A stretch of DNA of 64,000 nt from Rhodanobacter sp. (GCA_040371205.1 AP031382.1:2849562-2913561); one strand, 5' to 3'; counted from the first letter of the stretch, positions 45,036 to 54,350 are shown. A program made the numbers and translations. Notes: a model not told the origin generated them from the sequence alone.

Positions 45036-46468
45036 GCTTCAGCCACGGCCAGGCCGAAGCGCTCGGCCATCATGTCGTCGTCGGGGTTCGCGCTCGCCTT
45101 GACGGCGCGCGCGGCACGGCACACCAGCTCGCGTGCGTCGGCGGTGGCAATATCCTCCGGTACGCGTTGACCGTCGGTGACGTAGTCCAACGGCAAGCGG
45201 TGGCGGATCAGCACCGTCAGCGCGCCGCCCAGCCGCGGCGCCTCGTCCAGCTTGGTGAGGATACAGGCGTGCGGGTTCAGTTCGCGGTAGGCGCTCATCG
45301 CCTCTTCCAGCGAATGGCTCTGCGCGTTGGCCGCCAGCACCAGGCAGGAACGCAGCTCGCCGGCATCGGCAAGGATTTCCAGCTGCTGCTCCAGCCGCGG
45401 ATCGTTGCCGGCCATGCCGGCGGTGTCGATCAGCACGGTATGGCGGCCCTGCAACATCTCCAGCACCTTGCCGAGGCTGCGCGCGTCGTAGGCCGGGTAG
45501 ACCTGCACGCCGAGCAGGCGCCCGTAGTGTTCCAGCTGCGCGGCGGCGCCGATGCGGTAGTGGTCGGTGCTGACCAGCGCCACCTTGGCGGCGCCATGGC
45601 GCATCACCGCCCTCGCCGCCAGCTTCGCAATGGTCGTGGTCTTGCCCACGCCGGTGGGACCGACCAGGGCGGTGACGCTGCGCTCGTCGCCGCACAGGCT
45701 GCGGCCGCTGACCTGCAGGCTGCGGCTGAGCATGCCCAGCGGCAGGTAGCGCGCCTGCTCGGCATTGATCTGCTCCGGCAATTCGTTGACCAGGGTGCGG
45801 GCCACATCGGGCTCGATGCCCAGCCGGGTCATCTCGCGCAGGATGCGCGCGCGCAAGGGCTGGCGCCGTTCCATGTCGTTCCACGCGAGGCTGGACAGCT
45901 GTACCTCCAGCATCGCGCGCAGCTCGTTGAAGTCGCTGCGCAATTGCGCGGTGTCGCGTGCGGTGCGCTCCATCAGCGGATTCGCGACCGGCGCCGCGGC
46001 AACCGGAGCGGCGGTCGGCGACGCCGGCGCGCGCGAACGCAGCGGCGCCGCGTGGGGCGCCGGCGCGACCCGCACCACCGGCGGCGGCACCGCGGGCCGC
46101 GGCGCGGACGGCGCCGGCACCGGTGCGGGCGCGGCCTTCACCGCCGGCTGCGGCGGCTGGACCTGCGGCTGCGGCTGCGACTGGATCTGCTGTTTGGGCT
46201 GCGGCTGAGCCTGCTGCTTCGGTTGCGGCTGCGATTGCGATTGCGGTTGCGGTTGCGATTGCGGTTGCGATGCGGAAGGCACGACGGCGGGCGCGCCATG
46301 CCGCGCGGCCTCGAGCACGAGGGCCTCGTCGTAGTCGATCGCGGCGATCACCTCGATGCCGTCGTCCATGCGCCGGGTGGACAGGATCACCGCATCCGGC
46401 CCTTGTTCTTCGCGCACTTCGCGCATTGCCTGGCGCATGTCGGGCGCCACGAAACGTTTGATCTTCAT
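45032..46468 (-). CDS. flhF: SRP-type GTPase FlhF, polar flagellum placement
   Basis: GTPase that sets the polar site of flagellum assembly. The 478-residue protein has an N-terminal basic domain (MKIKRFVAPDMRQAMREVR), a low-complexity Gln/Pro/Ser linker (about residues 66-105), a Pro/Ala stretch, then the NG GTPase domain with LVGPTGVGKTTTIAKLAAR, LVSTDHYRIGA, LIDTAGMAG and LTKLDEAPRLGG. Start ATG 46468 is chosen because MKIKRF is the conserved family start. It is coupled to flhG by an ATGA overlap and lies 123 bp after flhA. Confidence 0.96.
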   Translation of the reverse strand: MKIKRFVAPDMRQAMREVREEQGPDAVILSTRRMDDGIEVIAAIDYDEALVLEAARHGAPAVVPSASQPQSQPQPQSQSQPQPKQQAQPQPKQQIQSQPQPQVQPPQPAVKAAPAPVPAPSAPRPAVPPPVVRVAPAPHAAPLRSRAPASPTAAPVAAAPVANPLMERTARDTAQLRSDFNELRAMLEVQLSSLAWNDMERRQPLRARILREMTRLGIEPDVARTLVNELPEQINAEQARYLPLGMLSRSLQVSGRSLCGDERSVTALVGPTGVGKTTTIAKLAARAVMRHGAAKVALVSTDHYRIGAAAQLEHYGRLLGVQVYPAYDARSLGKVLEMLQGRHTVLIDTAGMAGNDPRLEQQLEILADAGELRSCLVLAANAQSHSLEEAMSAYRELNPHACILTKLDEAPRLGGALTVLIRHRLPLDYVTDGQRVPEDIATADARELVCRAARAVKASANPDDDMMAERFGLAVAEA

Positions 46469-46591
46469 AACTCGCTCCGCAAGCGGGATGCGGGAACGGA
46501 ACCCGGAACCGGCCAGCGCCGAAGCGGGGGTGGCAACCCACCGCCGCATCACACTTTCCGTTACCGACTCCCTGCCCCCGATGCCCGGTTC

Positions 46592-48685
46592 TTACCGCCC
46601 CAACGCCTGTACCAAGCGCACCCGGCGGTTGTCGGGCACCTCGTTGTAGGCGAGCACGTGCAGGTTTTGTGCCACATGGCGAGTGAAGCGCGCGAGCCAC
46701 GGCCGCAGTTGCGGCGCGACCAGCAGCACGGCCGGCTCGCCGCTCATTTCCTGTTTGCGCGCAGCGTCGGCCACGCTCTGCTGCAGGCGGTCGGCCAGCC
46801 CCGGCTCCACCGCCGCGCCGGCCATGCCGCCCGCGCCGGAGATCGAGCCGAGCAGGATCTGCTCCAGCTCCGGCGCCAGCGTAATCACCGGAATCTCGGT
46901 ACCCAGCCCGGCGATCTCCTGCACGACCTGCCGGCCCAGCGCCACGCGCACGGCCGCGGTGAGCATGCCGGGATCCTGACTCTGGCCCGCATGCTCCGCC
47001 AAGGATTCGACGATGCTGCGCATGTTGCGGATCGGCACGCGTTCGGCCAGCAGGTTCTGCAGCACCTTCACCACCGCGCCCAGCGACAGGCGCTTGGGCA
47101 CCAGGTCCTCCACCAGCTTGGGCGCGCTCTGCGCGAGGCGGTCCAGCAACTGCTGCACATCCTGGTGGCTGAGCAGTTCGTGCGCGTGCCCCTGCAGGAT
47201 GTGCGAGAGATGGGTGGCGATCACCGTGGCCGGATCGACCACGGTGTAGCCGTAGCTTTGCGCCAGTTCGCGCTGGCCGAGCTCGATCCACACCGCCTCC
47301 AGGCCGAAGGCCGGGTCCTGCGTGGCGATGCCGGCCACCGTGCCGTGCACCTGGCCCGGGTTGATCGCCAGCAGGCGCTCGGTGTGCACCTCGGCCTCGC
47401 CCATCGGCACGCCCATCAGCATGATGCGGTAGGCGTTCGGGCCGAGGTCGAGGTTGTCGCGGATATGCACCGCGGGTATCAGGAAGCCGAGTTCCTGCGA
47501 CAGCTTACGGCGCACCGACTTGATCCGCCCCATCAGCTCGCCGCCCTGGTGCGCGTCCACCAGCGGGATCAGCCGGTAGCCCACTTCCAGCCCCAGCGGA
47601 TCGACCGTGGCGACGTCCTCCCAGCCCAGCTCCACGCGTTCGGCGGGCGCGGCGGCGGCCGGCGCCGCGGCGGGCCCGGCGGCCAGTTGCTCGCGCGTTT
47701 CGCGCTGGCGCTTGAACAGCAGCCATGCCGCACCCGCGCATACGCTGCCCAACAGCAGGAAGGCGAGGTTGGGCATGCCGGGCACCAGGCCCATGGCGAT
47801 CAGCACCGCCGCCGCCACCGCCAGCGCGCGCGGTTGGCCGAACACCTGGCGGGCCAGCTGGCGCCCCATGTCCTGCGCCTTGGAAACGCGGGTGACGATG
47901 ATCGCGGTGGCCACCGACAGCATCAGCGCCGGCACCTGCGCCACCAGGCCGTCGCCGATGGTGAGCAGGGTGTAGGTGTGCGCCGCTTCGCTGGCGGACA
48001 GGCCGTGCTGCATTACGCCCACGAAGAAACCGCCGACGATGTTGATGAGCAGGATCAGGATGCCGGCGGTGGCGTCGCCGCGCACGAACTTGGAGGCGCC
48101 GTCCATCGAGCCGTAGAAGTCCGCTTCCTCGCGCACTTCCTGGCGGCGCTCGCGCGCCTGCTCCTGGGTGAGCAGGCCGGCGTTGAGGTCGGCGTCGATC
48201 GCCATCTGCTTGCCGGGCATCGCGTCCAGGGTGAAGCGCGCCGTCACCTCCGACACGCGCGTGGCGCCCTTGGTCACCACCACGAAGTTGATGATGGTGA
48301 TGATGGCGAACACCACCAGGCCCACCGCGAAGTTGCCGCCGATCACGAACTCGCCGAAGGCCTCGATCACCTTGCCGGCGGCGCCGGGGCCGTCGTGGCC
48401 GTGCAGCAGCACCACGCGCGTGGAGGCGATGTTGAGCGCCAGGCGCAGCAGGGTCGCCATCAGCACCACGGTGGGGAACGCGGCGAACTCCAGCGGGCGC
48501 ATCACATAGACCACCGCCAGCAGGATCACCAGCGACAGCGCGATGTTGAAGCTGAAGAGGATGTCGAGCAGGAACGGCGGCAACGGCAACATCATCATTG
48601 CCAGCATCACCAGCATCATGATCGGGGCGCCGGCTCCCCGTCGCGCCAGCTGCTTGAAACTGCCCAGTACCTGCGTGCCCGTCAT
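46592..48685 (-). CDS. flhA: flagellar export gate protein FlhA
   Basis: Largest subunit of the flagellar type III export gate, 697 residues. The N-terminal half has about eight transmembrane helices with the conserved FHIPEP-type loop (FTLDAMPGKQMAIDADLNAG, with RRQEVREEADFYGSMDGASKFVRGD following); the C-terminal half is the cytoplasmic chaperone/substrate-docking domain. It starts 18 bp after flhB. The 123-bp gap to flhF shows no recognised promoter. Confidence 0.97.
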   Translation of the reverse strand: MTGTQVLGSFKQLARRGAGAPIMMLVMLAMMMLPLPPFLLDILFSFNIALSLVILLAVVYVMRPLEFAAFPTVVLMATLLRLALNIASTRVVLLHGHDGPGAAGKVIEAFGEFVIGGNFAVGLVVFAIITIINFVVVTKGATRVSEVTARFTLDAMPGKQMAIDADLNAGLLTQEQARERRQEVREEADFYGSMDGASKFVRGDATAGILILLINIVGGFFVGVMQHGLSASEAAHTYTLLTIGDGLVAQVPALMLSVATAIIVTRVSKAQDMGRQLARQVFGQPRALAVAAAVLIAMGLVPGMPNLAFLLLGSVCAGAAWLLFKRQRETREQLAAGPAAAPAAAAPAERVELGWEDVATVDPLGLEVGYRLIPLVDAHQGGELMGRIKSVRRKLSQELGFLIPAVHIRDNLDLGPNAYRIMLMGVPMGEAEVHTERLLAINPGQVHGTVAGIATQDPAFGLEAVWIELGQRELAQSYGYTVVDPATVIATHLSHILQGHAHELLSHQDVQQLLDRLAQSAPKLVEDLVPKRLSLGAVVKVLQNLLAERVPIRNMRSIVESLAEHAGQSQDPGMLTAAVRVALGRQVVQEIAGLGTEIPVITLAPELEQILLGSISGAGGMAGAAVEPGLADRLQQSVADAARKQEMSGEPAVLLVAPQLRPWLARFTRHVAQNLHVLAYNEVPDNRRVRLVQALGR

Positions 48686-48703
48686 GGATTTGACTCGTGC
48701 CTG

Positions 48704-49837
48704 TTAGCGATAAGGCCCCATCAGATCGGGATCGACCTCGGGGTTCGGTGCGGCCGGCGGCGCCTCGCCCTGCGCCGCAGCCTGCTTCAGCTGGTAGACG
48801 TAGACGAGCACCTGAGCCACCGCCACATAGAGCGCAGCGGGGATTTCCCGGCCCAGCTCCGTGGAGGCATACAAGGCTCGTGCCAGCGGCGGCGCCTCGA
48901 CCAGCGGAATGCGGTGGCTGCCCGCCACCAGGCGGATCTGCTGGGCCAGCATGTCGACGCCCTTGGCGATCACCCGCGGCGCGCCCATGCGGCCGTCGTC
49001 GTAGCGCAGCGCCACCGCAAAGTGGGTGGGGTTGACCACCACCACGTCCGCTTTGGGCAGGTCCTGCATCATGCGGCGCCGCGCCTGCGCCATCTGCACC
49101 TGGCGAATGCGGCCCTTCATCTCGGGACTGCCCTCGCTTTCCTTCATCTCGTCCTTGATCTCCTGCCGGCTCATGCGCAGGTTCTTGTTATGGTCGTACT
49201 TCTGGTAGGCCGCGTCGATGCCGCCGAGCAGCGCCAGGATGCCGCCGAACCACAGCGCGGCCTGGCCCATCAGGCTCATCGCCTCCACGATGCCGTCGAT
49301 CGCCGAGCCGCGCCCGGTGGCCTGGATGCCGGCCTGCCAGTGGCGCAGCAGCAGCGCCAGCACGGTACCGATCAACACCACCTTCAGCAGCGCCTTGCCC
49401 AGCTCCACCAGGCCGCGCATCGCGAAAATCCGGCCCAGGCCCGCTATCGGGTCAAGCCGGTCGAACTTCGGCTCCAGCGCCTGCGTGCTGAAGTTGAGCC
49501 CGCCCAGCAACAGCGGCGCAGCCAGCGCGGCCAGCACGGTGGCCAACGCCACCGGCGCGAACAAGGCCAACGCCTCGCTCACCGCGGCATGCAGCACGCG
49601 TCCGGGCAAGGTGTCCGACAGCAAGGCCTCGCGCGAATAGCCGAGGCCCAGCACGAAGATGTTCCGCGCATGCTCGAACGACACCTTGCCGCCGGCCATC
49701 AAGGCGGCCACGCCGGCCAGCACCACCGCCGCGCCGGAAAGATCGCGCGATCGCGGAAGCTCGCCTTTCTCGCGCGATTCCTTCAGCCGTTTTTCTGTCG
49801 GCTGTTCGGTTTTTTCCTGGTCGCTGTCGTCGGCCAT
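48704..49837 (-). CDS. flhB: flagellar export switch protein FlhB
   Basis: Export-gate component that switches substrate class from rod/hook to filament, 377 residues. Four transmembrane helices are followed by the cytoplasmic domain with the autocleavage site NPTH (VVVNPTHFAVALRY). The N-terminus is charged (DDSDQEKTEQPTEKRLKESR). It starts nine bases after fliR. The soluble FlhX paralogue at 37355 lacks NPTH. Confidence 0.97.
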   Translation of the reverse strand: MADDSDQEKTEQPTEKRLKESREKGELPRSRDLSGAAVVLAGVAALMAGGKVSFEHARNIFVLGLGYSREALLSDTLPGRVLHAAVSEALALFAPVALATVLAALAAPLLLGGLNFSTQALEPKFDRLDPIAGLGRIFAMRGLVELGKALLKVVLIGTVLALLLRHWQAGIQATGRGSAIDGIVEAMSLMGQAALWFGGILALLGGIDAAYQKYDHNKNLRMSRQEIKDEMKESEGSPEMKGRIRQVQMAQARRRMMQDLPKADVVVVNPTHFAVALRYDDGRMGAPRVIAKGVDMLAQQIRLVAGSHRIPLVEAPPLARALYASTELGREIPAALYVAVAQVLVYVYQLKQAAAQGEAPPAAPNPEVDPDLMGPYR

Positions 49838-49846
49838 GAACCGGCC

Positions 49847-50617
49847 CTATCCGCCCAGCAGGCTGCGCATCAAGTCCCAGGCGGCGCCCTGCAAGGTCTC
49901 GAACGCGCCCGGCAGGCTGCGCAGCGACAACCACAAGGCGATGAAGCCCAGCGACACGGTGATCGGAAAACCCACCGCGAACAGGTTCATCGAAGGCGCC
50001 GCGCGGCTGATCGCGGCAAAGCCGATGTTCACCAGCAGCAGCGAGGTCATCGCCGGCAAGGCCACGCGCACCGCGCCGCTGAACAACTGCGCACCGAACG
50101 CCATCACGGCGTGCAAACCGTTGCCGTCGATCGCGAGGGCATCCGGCGACGCATGGCGGAAGCTGTCGGCCAGCAGCGCGATCAATTGCAGGTGGCCGTC
50201 CATCGCCAGGAACAGCAAGGTCACCAGGATCAGGTAGAACTGGCCCAGCACGTTGGCGTTGCCGCCGGCCTGCGGATCGACCACCTCGGCAAAACCGAGG
50301 CTCATGCTCTGCCCGACCAGGCCGCCGCCGAATTCCACCGCGTCGAACACCAGCTTCAGCACGAAACCCACCGCCGCGCCTGCCACGAACTGGCTGACCA
50401 GGTTCACCATGCCCGCCGCGCCGAGCACGTCCGCGACGTTCGGCGCCAGCGGCACCAGCACCAGGGTCAACAGCAGCGCCAAGCTCGTGCGCACGCGCAT
50501 CGGCAACACCGAGGCGCCGAATACCGGCGCGACCAGGCAGAGGCCGCCGACCCGCGCCAATGCCCAGAGGAAACGATTCATCCATGGCACCAGCAGCGCC
50601 ACGTCCAGCGTAGTCAC
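49847..50617 (-). CDS. fliR: flagellar export gate protein FliR
   Basis: Polytopic export-gate subunit, 256 residues, about six transmembrane helices (for example LLTLVLVPLAPNVADVLG and FLAMDGHLQLIALLADSF). It starts at a GTG (50617) overlapping the fliQ stop (GTGA); the longer open frame upstream lies inside fliQ. It forms the FliPQR pore with its two upstream neighbours. Confidence 0.95.
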   Translation of the reverse strand: MTTLDVALLVPWMNRFLWALARVGGLCLVAPVFGASVLPMRVRTSLALLLTLVLVPLAPNVADVLGAAGMVNLVSQFVAGAAVGFVLKLVFDAVEFGGGLVGQSMSLGFAEVVDPQAGGNANVLGQFYLILVTLLFLAMDGHLQLIALLADSFRHASPDALAIDGNGLHAVMAFGAQLFSGAVRVALPAMTSLLLVNIGFAAISRAAPSMNLFAVGFPITVSLGFIALWLSLRSLPGAFETLQGAAWDLMRSLLGG

Positions 50618-50883
50618 CGGATCATCCCCGGCAGGCCCTGGATCAACTCCGCGGTGTAGTGCACCAGCAGGCGCAGCATCCACGGCCCCGTGATCAGCGC
50701 CACCAGGGCCATCGCGACCAGCTTGGGGATGAAGCTCAGCGTCATCTCGTTGATCTGCGTGGCCGCCTGGATCACGCCGATCAGCAGTCCCACCACCAGC
50801 GCCGTGAGCAACAACGGCGCGGCCACCAGCATCGCCACGTACAGCGCATGCTGGCCGATTTCCATGATCGACTCGGGCGTCAT
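50614..50883 (-). CDS. fliQ: flagellar export gate protein FliQ
   Basis: An 89-residue protein with two transmembrane helices (VAAPLLLTALVVGLLIGVIQA and LVAMALVALITGPWML) joined by a TQINEMTLSFIPK loop, the FliQ signature. The ATG overlaps the fliP stop, and its stop overlaps the fliR GTG, so fliP, fliQ and fliR are made in close stoichiometry. Confidence 0.97.
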   Translation of the reverse strand: MTPESIMEIGQHALYVAMLVAAPLLLTALVVGLLIGVIQAATQINEMTLSFIPKLVAMALVALITGPWMLRLLVHYTAELIQGLPGMIR

Positions 50884-51716
50884 GTGTAGAAACTCCCGGC
50901 CAGCGTGCCCAGCAGCAGCGTCCAGCCGTCCACCAGCACGAACAGCATGATCTTGAACGGCAGCGAGATCAGCGAGGGCGACACCATCATCATGCCCATC
51001 GACATCAGCACGCTCGCCACCACCAGGTCGATGATCAGGAACGGAATGAACAGCAGGAAGCCCATCTGGAACGCGGTTTTCAGTTCCGAGGTGAGGAAGG
51101 CCGGCATCGCCACCTTGAACGGCACGTCGGCCTTGCTGGCATAGGGCTGCTCGCCGGCCAGCTTGGTGAACAGCTGCAGGTCGGCCTCGCGCGTCTGGTC
51201 GAGCATGAAGCGCTTGAAGGGCGCGCTGGCCGCCGGCAAGGCCTGCTCGGCGCTCATCTGGCCGTCCATGTACGGCTTCACGCCGTCGACGTAGGAGCGG
51301 TTAAGCACCGGCGACATCACGAACAGGGTGAGGAACAACGCCAGCCCCAGCAGCACCTGGTTCGGCGGCGTGGACTGCGTGCCCAGCGCCTGGCGCAGGA
51401 AGCCCAGCACGATGATGATGCGGGTGAACGACGTCATCATCAGGAAGATCGCCGGCAACATGGTCAGCGCGGTGAGCAGCGCCAGCATCTGCAGCGACAG
51501 CGTCCAGTTCTTCGCGCCGTCCGGCGCGTTGCGCACGGTCAGCACGGGAATGCCCGCGTTGCCAAGGCCCGCCGGGCTGGCCGGCATCGACAGCGGCGCC
51601 GCACTGCCCGCAGGCGCGGCGTTGCGCGCCGCCTGCGGCGCGGCCCACGCCAGCATCGGCAACAGCAGCAAGGCGAGTATCAGCCACCCTCGCGCAAAAG
51701 CACCGCGGCGACTCAC
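50880..51716 (-). CDS. fliP: flagellar export gate protein FliP
   Basis: Core pore subunit, 278 residues, with a cleavable signal peptide (about 1-25) followed by an Ala/Pro-rich spacer. The conserved helices are LPAIFLMMTSFTRIIIVLGF and FLLFIPFLIIDLVVASVLMSMGM (two blocks), plus FMLDQTREADLQLF. Translation begins at a GTG (51716) overlapping the fliO stop. The family motif MMVSPSLISLPFKI is present near the end. Confidence 0.96.
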   Translation of the reverse strand: MSRRGAFARGWLILALLLLPMLAWAAPQAARNAAPAGSAAPLSMPASPAGLGNAGIPVLTVRNAPDGAKNWTLSLQMLALLTALTMLPAIFLMMTSFTRIIIVLGFLRQALGTQSTPPNQVLLGLALFLTLFVMSPVLNRSYVDGVKPYMDGQMSAEQALPAASAPFKRFMLDQTREADLQLFTKLAGEQPYASKADVPFKVAMPAFLTSELKTAFQMGFLLFIPFLIIDLVVASVLMSMGMMMVSPSLISLPFKIMLFVLVDGWTLLLGTLAGSFYT

Positions 51717-52141
51717 GACTTGCCTCTCCAGCGCGACAGCAACTGGGCCAGATCCGGCACCGTCGGCAGGCTGGGCGGATCCTCCGCCACCGGCGCAGCG
51801 CCTTCGTAGACGTGCAGCGTGCGCATGCCGCCCTGACCCACGCCCACCAGCAGGCGCTTGCCGTCGGCTTCGATCAGCAACACGCGGTCGCGCGCGCCCA
51901 CCGCCATCGCCTCGATGCAGCGGATGCGCCGCCCGCCGGGACGGCTGCGCGCCTGCAGGCGCCGGCTCAGCCAGCCCGCCGCGAAGATCAACGCCACCAC
52001 CGCCACGAGGCTGAGCAGCACGCGCAGCAGTTCGCCGCCCACGTCGATGCCCGCCGCCGGCACGGCGGCGGGCGCCAGTGCCGCCAACCGGCGGCCGGTT
52101 CGCGATGCCCTCGCCCAGGACAGCTGGAGAGACCGGATCAC
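51713..52141 (-). CDS. fliO: flagellar assembly protein FliO
   Basis: Small bitopic protein that helps FliP assemble, 142 residues. One transmembrane helix (about 40-58, LLSLVAVVALIFAAGWL), then a cytoplasmic domain with RCIEAMAVGARDRVLLIEADGKRLLVG (as two halves), typical of FliO. The start appears to be a GTG at 52141, four bases after the fliN stop. It overlaps the fliP start by four bases. Confidence 0.92.
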   Translation of the reverse strand: MIRSLQLSWARASRTGRRLAALAPAAVPAAGIDVGGELLRVLLSLVAVVALIFAAGWLSRRLQARSRPGGRRIRCIEAMAVGARDRVLLIEADGKRLLVGVGQGGMRTLHVYEGAAPVAEDPPSLPTVPDLAQLLSRWRGKS

Positions 52142-52145
52142 GCCC

Positions 52146-52496
52146 TTACCTCAACTTGCGCACGCGTTCGGCCGGGCTGATCACGTCGGTCAGGCGGATG
52201 CCGAACTTTTCGTTGATGACCACCACCTCGCCGTGCGCGACCAGGGTGCCGTTGACGAACACGTCCAGCGGCTCGCCGGCCGCGCGGTCCAGCTCCACCA
52301 CCGAGCCCTGGTTGAGCTGCAGCAGGTTGCGGATGCTGATGCGGGTGCGGCCGACCTCCATCGCCAGGGTTACCGGCACGTCCAGGATCATGTCGAGATT
52401 GACTTCGCCGTGGCCGGCCGCGTTGCCTCCGCGCAGCGAATCGAATTCGACGCGTTCGCCGGCGTCTGCGGCCATCGCTTCAGTGGACTGGTTCAT
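52146..52496 (-). CDS. fliN: flagellar switch protein FliN
   Basis: C-ring component, 116 residues, with a single SpoA (SPOA) domain: LDMILDVPVTLAMEVGRTRI, LLQLNQGSVVELDRAAGEPL, VFVNGTLVAHGEVVVINEKFG. It lies between fliM (ATGA overlap) and fliO. The N-terminal 30 residues are variable, as in other FliN proteins. Confidence 0.97.
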   Translation of the reverse strand: MNQSTEAMAADAGERVEFDSLRGGNAAGHGEVNLDMILDVPVTLAMEVGRTRISIRNLLQLNQGSVVELDRAAGEPLDVFVNGTLVAHGEVVVINEKFGIRLTDVISPAERVRKLR

Positions 52497-53509
52497 GCGT
52501 TTTCTTCTCGGCTGGACTGGTCGCCGGCGGTGCGCAAATCGCGCCGGCCGACCTGGGTGTGGAAACGGATGGCATTGCGGCCATTGGCCTGGCCGTAGCG
52601 GCCGCGGAACAACGGGACGTCCTCCGCATACACGGTGGACAGTTCGGGCAACTGGATCGGAATGACGTCGCCGGGGCGCAGCCGCAGGAAGTCGCCCAGC
52701 GTGATCTCGATGTCGAGCAGCTCCGAGCTGAGCGGCACCTCGGCGTCGAGCACTTCCTCGCGCAGCATTTCCGCCCAGCGGTCGTCGCGGTCCACGCGGT
52801 CGCTCTGCACGCCGGCGTCGAGCAGGGTGCGGATCGGCTCCACCATCGCGTAAGGCATGGTGAGATGGATCTCGCCGCCGCCGCCGTCGAGTTCGATGTG
52901 GAAGCGCGACACCACCACCGTCTCGGTGGGGCTGACGATGTTGGCGAACTGCGGGTTGATCTCCGAGCTCTGGTATTCGAAGTTGAGCCCCAGCACCGGC
53001 GCCCACGCCTCGGCCATCGCGGTGAACAGCTCGGCCAGCAGGATCTGGATCACGCGGTTCTCGGTGGCGGTGAAATCGCGCCCTTCGATGCGCGCATGGA
53101 AACGGCCGTCGCCGCCGAAGAAGTTGTCGATCACGCTGAACACCAGGCGCGGCTCGAACACCACCAGCGCGGTGCCGCGCAGCGGCTTGATCCTCACCAG
53201 GTTCAGATTGGTGGGAACCACCAGGCCGTGCACGTACTCGGCGAACTTCACCATCTTCACGCCCAGCACCGAAACTTCGCAGGTCTTGCGCAGCACGCCG
53301 AACAGGCCGGTGCGGAAATAGCGCGCGAAGCGGTCGTTGACCATCTCCAGCGTGGGCAGGCGCCCACGCACGATGCGGTCTTGCTGGGTGAAGTCGTAGG
53401 ACAGCACCGCGCCGGGAGGCAGCGGCTGGTCGCTGCCGGTCTCCACCGCGCCGTCGGTCACGCCGTCGAGCAGTGCGTCGATTTCGTCCTGGGAAAGCAG
53501 GTCGCTCAT
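52493..53509 (-). CDS. fliM: flagellar switch protein FliM
   Basis: C-ring switch protein of 338 residues that receives CheY-P. The N-terminus MSDLLSQDEIDALLDGV is the canonical CheY-binding peptide. The middle CheC-like domain and the C-terminal SpoA domain (LDIEITLGDFLRLRPGDVIP) follow. It starts 16 bp after fliL and overlaps fliN. Confidence 0.97.
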   Translation of the reverse strand: MSDLLSQDEIDALLDGVTDGAVETGSDQPLPPGAVLSYDFTQQDRIVRGRLPTLEMVNDRFARYFRTGLFGVLRKTCEVSVLGVKMVKFAEYVHGLVVPTNLNLVRIKPLRGTALVVFEPRLVFSVIDNFFGGDGRFHARIEGRDFTATENRVIQILLAELFTAMAEAWAPVLGLNFEYQSSEINPQFANIVSPTETVVVSRFHIELDGGGGEIHLTMPYAMVEPIRTLLDAGVQSDRVDRDDRWAEMLREEVLDAEVPLSSELLDIEITLGDFLRLRPGDVIPIQLPELSTVYAEDVPLFRGRYGQANGRNAIRFHTQVGRRDLRTAGDQSSREENA

Positions 53510-53525
53510 GCGCGCGGCGCCTCCG

Positions 53526-54014
53526 TCACTGCATCACGAAACTGGTGAAGTACAAGGCTTCGATGTCGGACTGCCCGTTGGTGTGCGCCTTGACGATCTT
53601 GCGCACGGTCGCCAGTGCCTTGTCCTGCAGGCTGCGGCGCCCGGCAGGCGTGACGATCACCGCGTAGTCCTGGTTGCTGAACAGCGACACCAGCGCGTCG
53701 CGGATCTCCGGGTCCGCGCCTTTCGCCGCGTCGATCGCCTTCTGGTCGTGCGACATCAGCGTCACCGACACCTGCAGGTAGCGCAGCGAATCGCCGTCCT
53801 TGAAATTCACCACGAAGGCCGGCTCCAGCGGCAGATAGAGATCCACCTTGGACACTTCGTGCTGGGCCTGGTCTTGCGGATGCGCCGCGCTCCGCGCCTT
53901 CCAGAAATAGCCGCCGCCGGCTATCGCCAGCACGGCCACCACGCCGATCGCGATCAACGGCTTGCGCGACTTGGCCGCGGGTGCAGCGGGTGCCGCCTTT
54001 TCCTCGTCTGACAT
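53526..54014 (-). CDS. fliL: flagellar basal-body-associated protein FliL
   Basis: Single-pass inner-membrane protein around the stators, 162 residues. A short cytoplasmic Ala/Lys-rich N-terminus precedes the transmembrane helix (PLIAIGVVAVLAIAGGGYFW), then a periplasmic stomatin-like domain (YLPLEPAFVVNFKDG, RYLQVSVTLMSHD, GRRSLQDKALATVRKIV). It is the first gene of the fliLMNOPQR-flhBA run and has its own sigma-54 promoter 38 bp upstream. Confidence 0.94.
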   Translation of the reverse strand: MSDEEKAAPAAPAAKSRKPLIAIGVVAVLAIAGGGYFWKARSAAHPQDQAQHEVSKVDLYLPLEPAFVVNFKDGDSLRYLQVSVTLMSHDQKAIDAAKGADPEIRDALVSLFSNQDYAVIVTPAGRRSLQDKALATVRKIVKAHTNGQSDIEALYFTSFVMQ

Positions 54015-54051
54015 GAAAACCTCGAGTTACCGTGTTGAATGAAACGATGGA

Positions 54052-54067
54052 AGCAATCCATATGCCA
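54052..54067 (-). promoter_or_regulatory. sigma-54 promoter of the fliL operon
   Basis: Minus strand TGGCATA-TGGA-TTGCT (54067-54052): invariant GG and GC ten bases apart, with TTGC exact and five of seven bases of TGGCACG matching. The predicted transcript starts about 27 bp before the fliL ATG. FleQ, a sigma-54 activator, is encoded at 61386. Confidence 0.82.
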
Positions 54068-54350
54068 AAGAAAACCGGACTGCGGAACATCGGCTTCCGC
54101 ATGGCGCGGCGGGGTTATCGCGGGCTGGTGCGACAGCGCGCGGCGATGCAGGCCTCTTGATGGCGGCGCTTTCTTGACGCGCGCCGGAAGCACGTCGCGC
54201 CGCCGTCGCACCATCCACCATGTAAGCGGAATCGGGATGAAGCTGGCGTCTGCGCTGCTCGCCGGCGCGGCCTGCGCCGCATGGCGAACGCCACGCGTCG
54301 TCGTGCGGTGACCGCACGCATGATGCGGCCCGCACGGAATCGCTGCGGCT
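54068..54350. other. remainder of the fliK-fliL gap, no gene seen
   Basis: About 280 bases between the fliK stop and the fliL promoter. Short open frames on both strands are Arg/Ala-rich with no family resemblance. It may contain enhancer sites for FleQ, but I cannot identify one. Confidence 0.5.

Noticed and set aside
45167-50659. An 1830-codon open frame on the plus strand
   Set aside because: It runs antisense to flhF, flhA, flhB and fliR, is His/Gln/Arg-rich, and arises because high-GC third positions suppress stops on the opposite strand.
54100-54350. Sigma-28 promoter suggested by TTATCGCG near 54115
   Set aside because: Only six of eight -10 bases match and no TTTA occurs 15 bp away; the sigma-54 site at 54052 is far better.
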